A stretch of DNA of 64,000 nt from Tribonema minus (taxonomy: Eukaryota > Sar > Xanthophyceae > Tribonematales > Tribonemataceae), in NCBI GenBank assembly GCA_017506865.1, contig JAFCMP010000022.1, positions 248,001-312,000 on the forward strand, read 5' to 3'. The notes beneath the pieces were generated by a model. That model ran no database searches and had not been told where the DNA came from. It worked only from the letters and a program-made list of their open reading frames with translations. The translations under genes were made by a program, and so were the position numbers. Numbering within the stretch: the stretch's first letter is position 1; the number at the start of each line of letters is the position of its first letter. Below are positions 55,701 through 64,000 of this stretch, in pieces.

Positions 55701-58700
55701 TTCAGTGCTTATTGAGCGTCACCACACCTCAGCACTGCAGTTGGCATCTTCAACATCAAGCCCCTGCACCAGCATTGCAGGCTAGACAGACGTGCAGGTT
55801 GCGCCGGGCCTTGAGATGTTGTGCCGCTCCCTCTCTGCGCGCACAGGCATGACACGCGTGCAGAGTCGCATCGGGCCCTGATATATTTTGTCGCATCAGG
55901 CCCTGAAATATTTTGTCACTCGCCATGTGCGCGCAGGCATGTACAGAGACGCCGAGAAGCAGCTCAAGAGCTCGCTCAAGGACCAAGACATGCTGCTCAC
56001 CCACTTGGAGCTGGTCAAGGTGCGCAAGAGCATCTTTGTACTGTGTGCCGGTGCTTGCATCTGTGTCCGGTGGCAAAATCTGTTGGCAATATCTTGCCCT
56101 TACAGTATGTGAAGGTGCGGAACGATCACCTGTTTGTAGAGCTTGCATTGGTTGCACGTGGCAGATCAGTTGGCAGTATCATGCACTTGTTGAAGTATAT
56201 GCTTGCCATCCGTCACCACGGATCTGCTTGAAGCGGCGAAATGGAGGGCTGATGCTTGAGCTTCTGCGCCTGGGAGCATTGTTGTTCACAGTACGTCAGA
56301 GCTGTGACACCTGCGTGCTGCTGCACACATGCGTACTACCTTCGATGCTGATCACTGACCAACCCTGCAAAGTGCGCCTGTAGCCGCACACAGTGTGTAT
56401 GTACATGCGCATGCGCCTCAAGTGCCACAGCATCCACAGCACTGGGATGGTTGCTTGCACCGGCCTTGCGCCGTTTCGCGGCGTGCACACATGCCGGTAC
56501 ACAGCCAGCTCGCCGTGCACTCTGTCTGTACAGGCGATGGACTGCTCCATTTGCGCGCGCGTGCAGACCACAACCCCTCCCCCGGCCCCCCACACCCCCG
56601 CGTGCATGCAGGTGTACCAACGCCTCGACCTGCCCAACACGGCGCTGGACCTGCTCGCGCGCGCGGCGGTGCGCCACGACGGCGACGCGCGCCTCGCGCT
56701 CGCGTCCGCGCCAAATGCTGCTTTGCCCACAGGCTTACCCGCACGCTACCTCTGATCCTGAGCCCTGCCTAAGCCCGAGCTTCGCCCCGCGCGCGCGCAG
56801 GTGTACCAACGCCTTGACCTGCCCAACACGGCGCTGGACCTGCTCGCGCGCGCGGCGGTGCGCCACGACGGCGACGCGCGCCTCGCGCTCGCGTCGGCGC
56901 GCCTGCACGAGGCGCTGAGCGCTGCCGAGGCGGCGGGCGCCGCGTACAAGACTGCGCTCGCGCTGGACCCGACGAATGTCGAGGCGACGGCGTCGCTCGC
57001 CGTTAATTACTTCTATGCGGATCAGCCGGAGGTGAGGCAAGGATGGGGCGTTGGTTGTCGTAACCTTAAGCCCGAAAGGCTTTGACGACGATGAGGGCTG
57101 ACGTGAGCGTGGGGATCAGGGTAAGGGTGAGAACCCAAGCTTAGAGGCACCCCCTAGGAGCCGGCGCTTGCGCCGGACGCCACCGCCCTTGAGTGCCACG
57201 GTGCACGATGGCGCTGGTTTGATCAATCACGCGTCGGCAGCACTACAAAATGAAGCCCAAGGAGGGGCTCTGATGAGGCGTGCGCCGCTTATGCAAGGCA
57301 ATACTTGATGTCGTATGACGTTCGCGCCAGATGCCTTCCATCGCGCATTGCATCGCCTCAATCATCCCATGAGCGACAGACGCCGCTGGCACTGTGCGCT
57401 GCGCCTTACACATGCCCCGCCCAACAATGAGCTGTGAAGTTCCGCAGCAGAGCACCAACCGCCCGGCCCTTACGGATCCAGCCTACTCGTAACCAGTTCT
57501 CAACCTCCGCTGTGAAGCTCTTGTTGATTACGGCGCACAAACTGCTGTCGCCGCCGCCGCCGCCGCCGCCGCCGTTGCCAGGTGGCGCTGCGCTACTACC
57601 AGCGGCTGCTGCAGTGCGGCGCGAGTGGCGGCGCCGTGTGGAACAACCTGGGACTGTGTTGCTTCTACGGCGGCCAGTACGACATGGCGCTCGGCTGCCT
57701 CGACCGCGCGCTCACCGCGGCGGGCGATGACATCATCGGTGACGTCTGGTACAACATTGCTCAGGTACGTGCTGCGGGTATGAACATTGAAGTTGCAGTT
57801 GAAGTTTCCTGGACCGTGCGCTCACTGCGGCGGGCGACGACTTCATCGGCGACGTCTGATACAACATCGCTCAGGTGTGCTACGGCATGTATGCATGAGC
57901 GTGCTGTGAGTGATGCGCATCTCCACCAGACCTCTACTGTATTGCAGTGCGTTTTCAGTACCCACACGCATCGACCGCGGGACCGGTGCCTGCCGCGCAC
58001 TGCAGGCGTGCTCCCTTTCGGTTTGCCCCCAAGCGAAGTGAACAGTACATGAGCAGTACAGTACAGTACAGTACTGTACAGCACACACGCGCGAGGTGGC
58101 GTGTCGTGAACTCTGTGCATTTTGCGCTACGTTATCGATATGCTGGCCGTCGTGCGCGACTGACCGGTGCTCGCCGCCCAACGCGCCGCAGGTCGCGATA
58201 GGCATGGGCGACGTCGGCATGGCGTATCAGGCGCTCCGCGTGGCGTCGACAGTGGACACAAACCACGCCGAGAGCTTCTGCAACCTGGGCGTGCTGGAGA
58301 TGCGCAAGCAGGTGCGTGCATGGGTCATGCAACATGGACGATTATTGAATGTTCTCGAACATGCGATCAATGCGACGGCAGCACATGGGCGCATGCCGGA
58401 TCATATGTCTGACACACACATCTACTAGCTGAAGTACCTTCAAGTGTCAAACGGTATGTCATATGCAATGGTGGCTGAGCCGCTGTCGGAGCTGAGCGCT
58501 GACACCGGGTTTGAGGGATAGGGCTAGGGTTAGCAGGTGCTTGTGTAGGCATGCAAGCAGCTGAGCGCTGAGGCCAGGTTTGAGGGGTAGGGCTAGGGCG
58601 AGAGGTAGGATGGAGCTGGGGCGTAGGCCTGCAATCGAGACACCACAGTGTCGCCGATGCCGACGCTGTTTCTTACATGTACAAAGTGCTGAGTGCGTGA

Positions 58701-61700
58701 CTAGTGACGCTAGGCGTTGGGGCTAGGGTTAGGGTAAGAACGTGAATGCGTGCTTGCAATGTCATGGTGCAATCAATGCTGCTGCTGTCAGCCACTGCAT
58801 CCAGCGCGATGCCCGCAGACGCACGGCACATGCGCCCTGTTATTGTGGTTGCACTGAGTGACCGTGGGTGGGAATTGCGCCACAGCGGCTGGTCTGTCCG
58901 TCCACTTGCATAGATACTACAATGCCGTGTTGTGTTCCATTCAAGCACGTGTGCTGGCCACTCTTGCGCATCAAGCACTCAAGCCAACCGGCACTTTTCT
59001 GGCTGTGGTATGGTAGAGTTGCGCGCTTGCTGCATGTGAGACTTTGCGTTTGTGTGCGCACGGTATACCTCTGTACTTTGTTCTTCATATTGACGATGGT
59101 ATGATAGAATTGCGCGATCGCTCCATGTGAGGCTTCTGCATTTTGGTGCACAACCTACATGGGTGCTGCGTACAGTACACGTTTCAAGACATGCACCCCT
59201 TCCGCTCTTCCTGACGCAGAACAATGACTCGGCTCGCGTCAACCTACTGCGGGCACAGACGCTGGGACCATGGCTGTTTGAAGCATTTTATAATGGAGGT
59301 GAGAGTGCGGCGGTGTGACCCTGGCACATGAGACCAGTTCCATATGCATACATGTACATGTACGGACATATACAAGGTTAATGTATATACATGTACTTTT
59401 TATTAATTCTCGCTCAGGGCGCGAAAAAGCCCAGATGATTGGCATCTAGCTGTAAGGAATCTACATGTCGTATGACAGTCTGAAAGTGTCGCAACGACAA
59501 CCACTCAAACGCCGCCGCCGCCAAATGGCATCTCGGGGTCCTCCCCTACGTCCTCCTCCATGTGCCCCCCCCCCCTGGATTCTGCCATGTGTGTCATGAC
59601 ACGGCCAGAGTACGCCATGTGGAGCGCTGCCGACAGTGCCGAGCGTAAGCGCGCCAGGGCGATGCCCTTGAGAGCTTTAGGGCGCGCTCCTCCGGGCACT
59701 GACATCCTGCTGGCATACTCCGTCGCCACAGCCTCCAGCAGCTTCCGCCCCTGCTCCCCGATGCTGCCAAATGACCTATTGCCAAAGTGGCAAGTTTGTA
59801 GCAATTCTGATCATAATGACCAGAATAGTGGGTAGTCTTGGCGGCCTCTTGATCGCGGCAGCAACGCTCGGGGTCTGCTGCAGTCTTCTGCGCCCGCGAC
59901 GCCACATGTGCCTCGAAGCAGGTGACGTCCACCATGAGCGGTAGTTGACGCGTCGGGTCGTCGTAGCCGGTCACCGGGAAGGCGTCGGCAGGCAGCACGA
60001 TGTCCATCCTGCGACTCCCCGGCGGCCCGGCTGACCCCAGAAACGGCGTGTAGTCCTCGTCCACCAGTCCCGTTTTGAGGTATTGCCGCAGGATGCGCTG
60101 CGTGGCCCTCTTGACGCTATTGTGGACGATGGTGTCGTGCGCCTTGACGCGTGGCGCTTGACACAGCCGTGCATGCAGGGTGCCGCCCGGCGACTTCCCG
60201 CACAGCTTGCAGCCTGCCGTCTGCTCCTCTACTCCGATGGCGCGTTTGACGGCCAGCTGCCAGGATAGGCCATCGAACGAAGCCGTTGTGGAGTACATGG
60301 GCTCGTTGAGGAATGCCATGCCGATCGAGTGCATGTGGCGCTGCGACCGGAATCGAGCAAGTGCTTGCATGCGTTGCGTGCCCTGCGGCAGCTGTTGCAG
60401 GTCCGCCTCCACCTTATCTGCAAACTTGGTAGCGACGGCATCTGCAAGCGCACTCTGATTGGGGCGCTTCAGGCTACACTACAACTGCAGAGCACTGCCG
60501 TCAATTACGCAAGCAGCATCCGCACCAGTGCCACCACCTGCTGTCGGCCGCAGCGGCGGCTGCTGCGTAGGTGGTTGCTGCTGCAGTGGCGTTAGCGCTG
60601 GTGGCAGTATATGTTCGAGCTTGTCACCTGTTGCTGCACGTAGGGATGCGGCAGCTGTGGCGATCGTCCGTATGAGGGGCAGGCGCGCCACCTCTGCTGC
60701 TGCTGCGCCTTGTAGCATTGCTGGTGTGGAACGCGCAGCGCCTGCATTGACGGCTGCCGCTGCTGCGTGCGCTGGTGCTGCAGATGCGCCGCCTGCCGTT
60801 GCTGCTGCTGCCAGTGGTGTTGCTGCTGCCGCAGGTGTTGGTGCAGCACCTGCCGCATTGGCCGCTGCCACCGCCATTGCCGCTGTCGCAGCATGGTTGC
60901 GGCGCCGCCTGCCGACGCTGCTCCTGTTGCAGGTGCTGCAGCAGCCTTTAGGCTAAAAGGGCCTGGAGCAGCTGTGTTGCCTATGCCCGCAGCAGCTGCT
61001 GTTGATGCTGCACTTACTGATGCCGCCGAGGCCACTTGAGGTGCAACATGTGCTGCCGCTGCTGCAGCAGCCTCTGATGCTGGAGCAGCTGCTGCTGCCG
61101 CCGCTGCTGCTGCCGCCGGAGTAGTTGCGCGTGCGCCGCCGCTGCTGCTGCCGCTGGTGCCGCCTGTGCTGCCGCCGCGGCCCCTGATCCAGCGGCAGCT
61201 GCGTCGTGTGTTGCCGGAATGGCTGCGCCATTAGCGCGGCCTGCCGCTGATGCAGTTGCCGCTGCCGGAGCGGTCGCGCCTCCACTGGCAACCGCCGCTG
61301 CCGCTGTAACAGTTGCCGCTGCTGATGCTGCTGGTGCTGGTGCTGCTGCCGCTGCTGCCGGTGCCGCTTGTGTTGCCGCATCCTCAGCAGCGTTGTCTGC
61401 AGCCGCTTGTATACATGTACTTCTACTAAGTACTATAGTTATTCATGTGGTTTTGTTGCCAGACACACAAGTGGCCAGCGAAGTTGTGTTATTGCTGCAA
61501 TTTCAACGTGTCGGCGCAAAACAGTGGTGACTGGAGCTGCGCGGGCTGCACACGCACGTGCAACACCGCCCTCTGGATGAGCACTGCTGCTTGAAGTATC
61601 ACTTGAGACGAATGCGATGCGCAGAGCTGCACTCAACAATTGTCCCAGGTCAGTCCGACTATTAGTCAGTGTCAGTCACAAAAGGGCAGTAGGCGTCACG

Positions 61701-62252
61701 GCGTTGCATTAGCGTGTTCGCACCACGCATGAGCCAATGGCGGGCCTCAGACCTTTTGGCATTTGATGTGTTGCCGGCGTGTCAACAAGTGCATGAGAAG
61801 AGAAGCACGTCTGCATGGAACCGGTTGTTCCATGTCAAGATGTACACACTTGTAGATTTACAGTGCCTGCCATCATGTATGCACAATTGGACTGCTTGGA
61901 TGCTTTGGCGAGACTATGCAAGCTGACCGGTCACCATCGACGCTGATGATGCCCGGAGCTCACAAGCAGAAGAGATCACAATTGATTTCACATGATGCAC
62001 ACAACGTTGCATCAGGTATTGCGGCTACGTCACCTGCGTGCCTGGCTGGTAGGACGCGCACCATCATGTTGCACCCACCTGTGCTCCTCTGATATCATTG
62101 TCGCATTGTCGCCTGCAGCATTATTGGACTACCGCACCGGCAACTTTCAAGAGGCATATCGGCAGTGCCAGCGCGCCCTGGAGCTGTTTCCCGAACACAG
62201 CGAGTGCAAGGAGCTCATGGATACACTAGCAGCGCTTTTTGCTGCCATGTAG
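49761..62252 (+). CDS. TTC8: TTC8/BBS8, BBSome TPR subunit, 12 exons
   Basis: BBSome core subunit that helps traffic membrane proteins in cilia and flagella. Exons: 49761-49774, 50640-50799, 51268-51389, 52628-52710, 54199-54359, 55139-55274, 55937-56019, 56801-57031, 57582-57764, 58192-58311, 59220-59298, 62119-62252. All introns are GT-AG, phases agree, and the total of 1506 nt gives 501 aa (human 541). Exon 1 is only 14 coding bases (MDPL plus part of Trp) and aligns with the start of the human protein. Residues 60-150 hold the family's linker of RP(M/V)T and RPGTS motifs, then VRLGTAS. From about 181 TPRs follow, with DWWWKARLGRCYHKLG, GMYRDAEKQ, NYFYADQPE, WNNLGLCCFY and NHAESFCNLGVLEMRK. 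The protein ends LAALFAAM. Its presence implies a flagellated life stage. The last intron hosts an antisense LINE. Confidence 0.94.
50391..50575 (+). repeat. Two decayed copies of TTC8 exon 2 start with acceptor
   Basis: GCAGGTACGCCATGAGCA, the acceptor and start of exon 2, recurs at about 50391 (with about 55 exon bases) and 50552 (short). CCCTAA-type units separate the copies from each other. Confidence 0.88.
51423..52160 (+). repeat. Minisatellite of seven exon 3 end + donor units in TTC8 intron 3
   Basis: Seven extra copies of a 106-109-base unit follow exon 3 directly, starting at about 51423, 51532, 51642, 51750, 51858, 51964 and 52070. Each unit contains about 70 bases of the exon end (RPMTRAGGLEQGMRPMTR region), the donor GT and about 35 intron bases rich in AAACTTCAAATGTG. 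Units 2-4 carry an in-frame TAG; units 1, 5 and 6 are closest to the exon. Confidence 0.95.
52711..53025 (+). repeat. Decayed copies of TTC8 exon 4 end with donor
   Basis: Two further copies of GCCAATGACGGxGCAGC...CAG plus GGTGCGA appear at about 52850-52900 and 52965-53010, and intron-head copies (GGTGCGATATCATATCTGAG) at about 52775. Decay increases with distance. Confidence 0.8.
53655..54198 (+). repeat. Tandem copies of TTC8 exon 5 start with its intron flank
   Basis: The acceptor and start of exon 5 (CAGCCATGCGCGGGCC) recur upstream at about 53658, 53892, 53988 and 54101 before the real one at 54198. The unit also carries a GTACTC-rich intron segment ending TTGTACTGAAGGCGCTGC. Confidence 0.9.
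54812..54868 (-). repeat. Inverted copy of TTC8 exon 6 start and acceptor
   Basis: The reverse complement of 54812-54868 matches the intron end, acceptor and first ~28 bases of exon 6 (55112-55165): CGCCGCAG, then GCACTGGTGGAGTACCT. It is the one inverted, rather than tandem, exon-edge copy I found. Confidence 0.88.
56604..56712 (+). repeat. Nearly identical copy of TTC8 exon 8 first half
   Basis: About 100 bases from the acceptor GCAG through GCGCTCGCGTC are repeated 190 bases upstream of exon 8 (56801) with two or three mismatches. The copy stays open and then reads into a stop 17 codons on (PNAALPTGLPARYL). It is the youngest duplication in the window. Confidence 0.95.
57803..57878 (+). 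repeat. Copy of TTC8 exon 9 end with donor, carrying a stop
   Basis: The last ~68 bases of exon 9 are repeated just after it: CTGGACCGTGCGCTCAC to ATCGCTCAG plus GTGTGC. The Trp codon TGG of the exon is TGA in the copy. Confidence 0.92.
58041..58085 (+). repeat. GTACA repeat, palindromic
   Basis: A run of AGTAC/GTACA units in TTC8 intron 9 that can fold back on itself; the inversion point is at CAGTACTGTAC. Confidence 0.8.
59390..60470 (-). mobile_element. LINE-type retrotransposon, 3' part of ORF2 and 3' UTR
   Basis: The minus-strand frame from about 60465 encodes the C-terminal part of a LINE protein: a zinc-knuckle-like CKLCG with a following HARLC and H (near 60200-60150), then RRMDIVLPADAF and LPLMVDVTCFEAHV, matching the post-RT domain of algal LINEs. 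A single frameshift near 59800 moves the frame; it continues FGSIGEQGRKLLEAVATEYA and ends at 59505. The 3' UTR follows and terminates near 59390 in TTAATAAAAAGTACAT. A GGGC-N8-GCCC hairpin lies just before the end (59404-59430). An in-frame stop lies at about 60480, so the element is truncated or inactive. It is antisense inside the last TTC8 intron. Confidence 0.8.
60480..61390. repeat. Long GCN/CTG trinucleotide low-complexity region
   Basis: About 900 bases of imperfect GCT/GCC/CTG triplets, open in several frames as poly-Ala or Gln/His-rich peptides on both strands. The minus frame at 60479-60877 contains a non-repetitive segment (GDKLEHILPPAL) directly upstream of the LINE frame and might be its decayed continuation. 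Otherwise it is simple sequence in a TTC8 intron. Confidence 0.6.
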
Positions 62253-63840
62253 CATTTTTGGCATCAACATGATTTTGTACATGGTACCAAGCCTTGTGTG
62301 TACGTATGGCACTGTCATTTTGCGTGCGCCCCGCATCGTGTGCTGCTGCGATAAGGAGATGACAACTCTTGCGCATCAAAGCAGTTGACATATGATAAAC
62401 ACTTCGAACAACGCCATGAACTAGATCATCTGGGCTGTTGCACGCCCGTGGCAAGATATGACAAGAGGTACCAAGCCTTCTCAGTGACCGTGCAATAGTA
62501 TACTACAGTACCTCATGTGGTCCTGCTGCCGACCGAAACGTGCAATTACCTCATCTCATTGCCACATGCATGCATTGTGCTTGCATCGCTAAGGCCTGCC
62601 GCCTGCGGTCAAAGCCAATTCGTGGCCTGCCGCATAACACGCTCGCACACAATGCAGTGGCCGTGTGCACAGCTTACAAGCCTGGGGCACAGGTACCATG
62701 GACACGTGTCACATAATATGACAGAGAGAACAATTGGTGTCTGGCGTCAATGTGAAGCGAGTGATGATGTTGCAAGTCATATGCGACGTATACATACACG
62801 CATGTGCGAGACCGCTGCACAATGCGCCTGTGCAGCTCTTTCTCGATGCATGAACTCCTTTCTTGATGCATGAACTGATGCATGCATTGCGCGCAGCAGG
62901 GTAGTCGTGCAAGTCTCTGCGGCAGCTGCCACATCGGTCACATGTGAGAAGTAGAAAGGTCGTGTGTGATTGCATGCGCTCGTAAAGCGCCATGCGTCTG
63001 TGTTTGCAACGCGTCGCCTGTGCTAACCTCGAACCTAGCCGCGCGCCCCCCCCCCCCCCCCCCCCTTCCCGCCCCCCCAATCCCCCACGCCGCTGCGCCA
63101 AGTCGCAAGCATGGCGTCTGTACATCAGCGCTCAGCCTCTCATGACATCAGCGAACAGCTGGCATGTGGACGTTCATGCTTTTGCGCCAGCGCCGCGAAC
63201 GTTGCACTGCGCGCTGGCCTGTACAAAGCCCTTCAACTAGTGGACGCTGCAAGGCAATCGTTGCTGGCGCATGGCCATCACAAATGGCACTCATCGTCGC
63301 TGCGCCGCGGTTCCGACGTGCTGCTGCTGCAGCCGCTGCCGCGCTCTTGCGTCGCCGCCACGGCTCCAGGGGCATCGCCTTAAGAGCGCAGCCGCCACCA
63401 TCGCGCAGCTGCATGGCCTGCGTCCCCCGTACCACAGCAGCAGCACTCGCTGCTGCTTTCAAAAACGCCGCGGCTGGGATACGCTGCGGCTGACGATGAG
63501 CGCTGCCAGCGCTGCCGCCGCTACTGCCTTGTTGGCTCACCCTCCTCTAACCGCGCAAGCGCGCGTGAACGCAGCGCCGCTGAGCCCCCTGCCGCTCCCC
63601 CTGCGACAAGGTCAGCGCAGGGCCGCGGCCGCATACGCTGGTGGGAAGCGCGCCCTTTACCCCAGCTCCGCGGCGCCAGTTGACGGCCCCGCAACACATC
63701 CGCTCGCGCGTCCGGCCGCGCGCAACGCACTGGCGGGCCGCGCGCGCGCACACAGGAGGCAGGCCCTCCGTCCCCCTCCCCCACCCCCGCCCCGGCCCCG
63801 CCCCCGCTGCCGCGCCCCTATCGCCGCTGCTGCCGTGCCC
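62253..63840. other. No confident gene; C homopolymer at 63046-63065
   Basis: This is the region between the TTC8 stop and the partial gene at the right edge. A 130-codon minus frame at 63148-63540 (begins MSQQGSSGG, Ala/Arg-rich) is open but has no recognisable motif. The GC-rich part after 63500 is probably flanking or intron sequence of the edge gene. Confidence 0.35.
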
Positions 63841-64000
63841 CTATCGCCGCCTGTCGACTACGCGCGCGGCGAGCGCCACAAGCGCGTCCCTCTCCTCGCT
63901 GGGCGCGAGGCGCGTCGCGGCGTCCATGGCCAGCTCCGCCTGGACGATTGCGAGATCGCGCGCGCGCGCGATGCCGTCGCTGCGCAGCACCAGCTCGTGC
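63841..64000 (-). CDS. C-terminal end of an Ala-rich helical protein, partial
   Basis: The last 52 codons of a minus-strand gene that continues beyond the window, ending ARVVDRRR and TAG at 63843-63841. The segment is strongly G/C at third positions and forms two amphipathic helices of Ala, Arg, Glu and Leu, in the style of the helical exons of the giant gene at 30-48 kb. It could be a relative of that gene. The exon may begin outside the window; no acceptor lies within these 160 bases. Confidence 0.5.
   Translation of the reverse strand, partial: HELVLRSDGIARARDLAIVQAELAMDAATRLAPSEERDALVALAARVVDRRR

Noticed and set aside
60459..60956. Ala-rich plus-strand frame of 165 codons
   Set aside because: It arises from GCT/CTG triplet repeats, which are open in several frames on both strands.

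Overview
This window is nuclear DNA from an intron-rich eukaryotic microbe, most likely a flagellated alga or similar protist. The evidence: GT-AG introns throughout, single-codon to kilobase exons, a BBSome subunit (TTC8/BBS8, found in ciliated or flagellated lineages), an organellar TWINKLE primase-helicase, LINE retrotransposons, and many interstitial TTAGGG-type telomere-like tracts. Haptophyte is my best guess (inference only); TTAGGG rather than TTTAGGG argues against most green algae. There are no operons, CRISPR arrays or bacterial features, and I found no tRNA or rRNA.

Layout. 1.3-1.7 kb (-): small secreted/membrane protein, head to head with an 8-exon TWINKLE gene (+, 2.0-10.8 kb, 735 aa when spliced). 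11.8-14.5 kb (-): 4-exon basic protein resembling ribosome-biogenesis factor SLX9. 14.7-19.5 kb: cluster of trypsin-fold genes: a broken copy (+), a tail-to-tail inverted intact copy (-) with a Ser nucleophile, and a tandem two-domain copy (+) in which the Ser is Ala in both domains; a diverged remnant may follow at 21.4-22.0 kb. 22.0-24.8 kb (-): 6-exon short-chain dehydrogenase/reductase. 25.1-26.7 kb (-): decayed LINE. 27.1-29.0 kb (+): frameshifted leucine-rich-repeat gene. 30.2-48.3 kb (-): one very large gene that I assemble from 14 exons into 2647 aa: Ala-rich helical repeats followed by a 1.7-kilo-residue acidic low-complexity exon. 48.5-49.5 kb (-): 2-exon unknown gene, head to head with TTC8 (+, 49.8-62.3 kb, 12 exons, 501 aa), which carries an antisense LINE in its last intron. 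63.8-64.0 kb (-): C-terminal end of another Ala-rich helical gene running off the window.

The most striking property is in the introns. In all three large genes the introns hold partial, decayed, usually tandem copies of the adjacent exon edge together with its splice site. An exon-end copy keeps its donor and lies downstream; an exon-start copy keeps its acceptor and lies upstream. The copies are interleaved with telomere-like repeats, and long C homopolymers often serve as the pyrimidine tract of the acceptor. This looks like intron growth by repeated local tandem duplication across splice junctions, with all ages of copy visible, from about 98% identical (TTC8 exon 8) to barely recognisable. 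Exon models were accepted because splice phases agree at every junction and total lengths divide by three.
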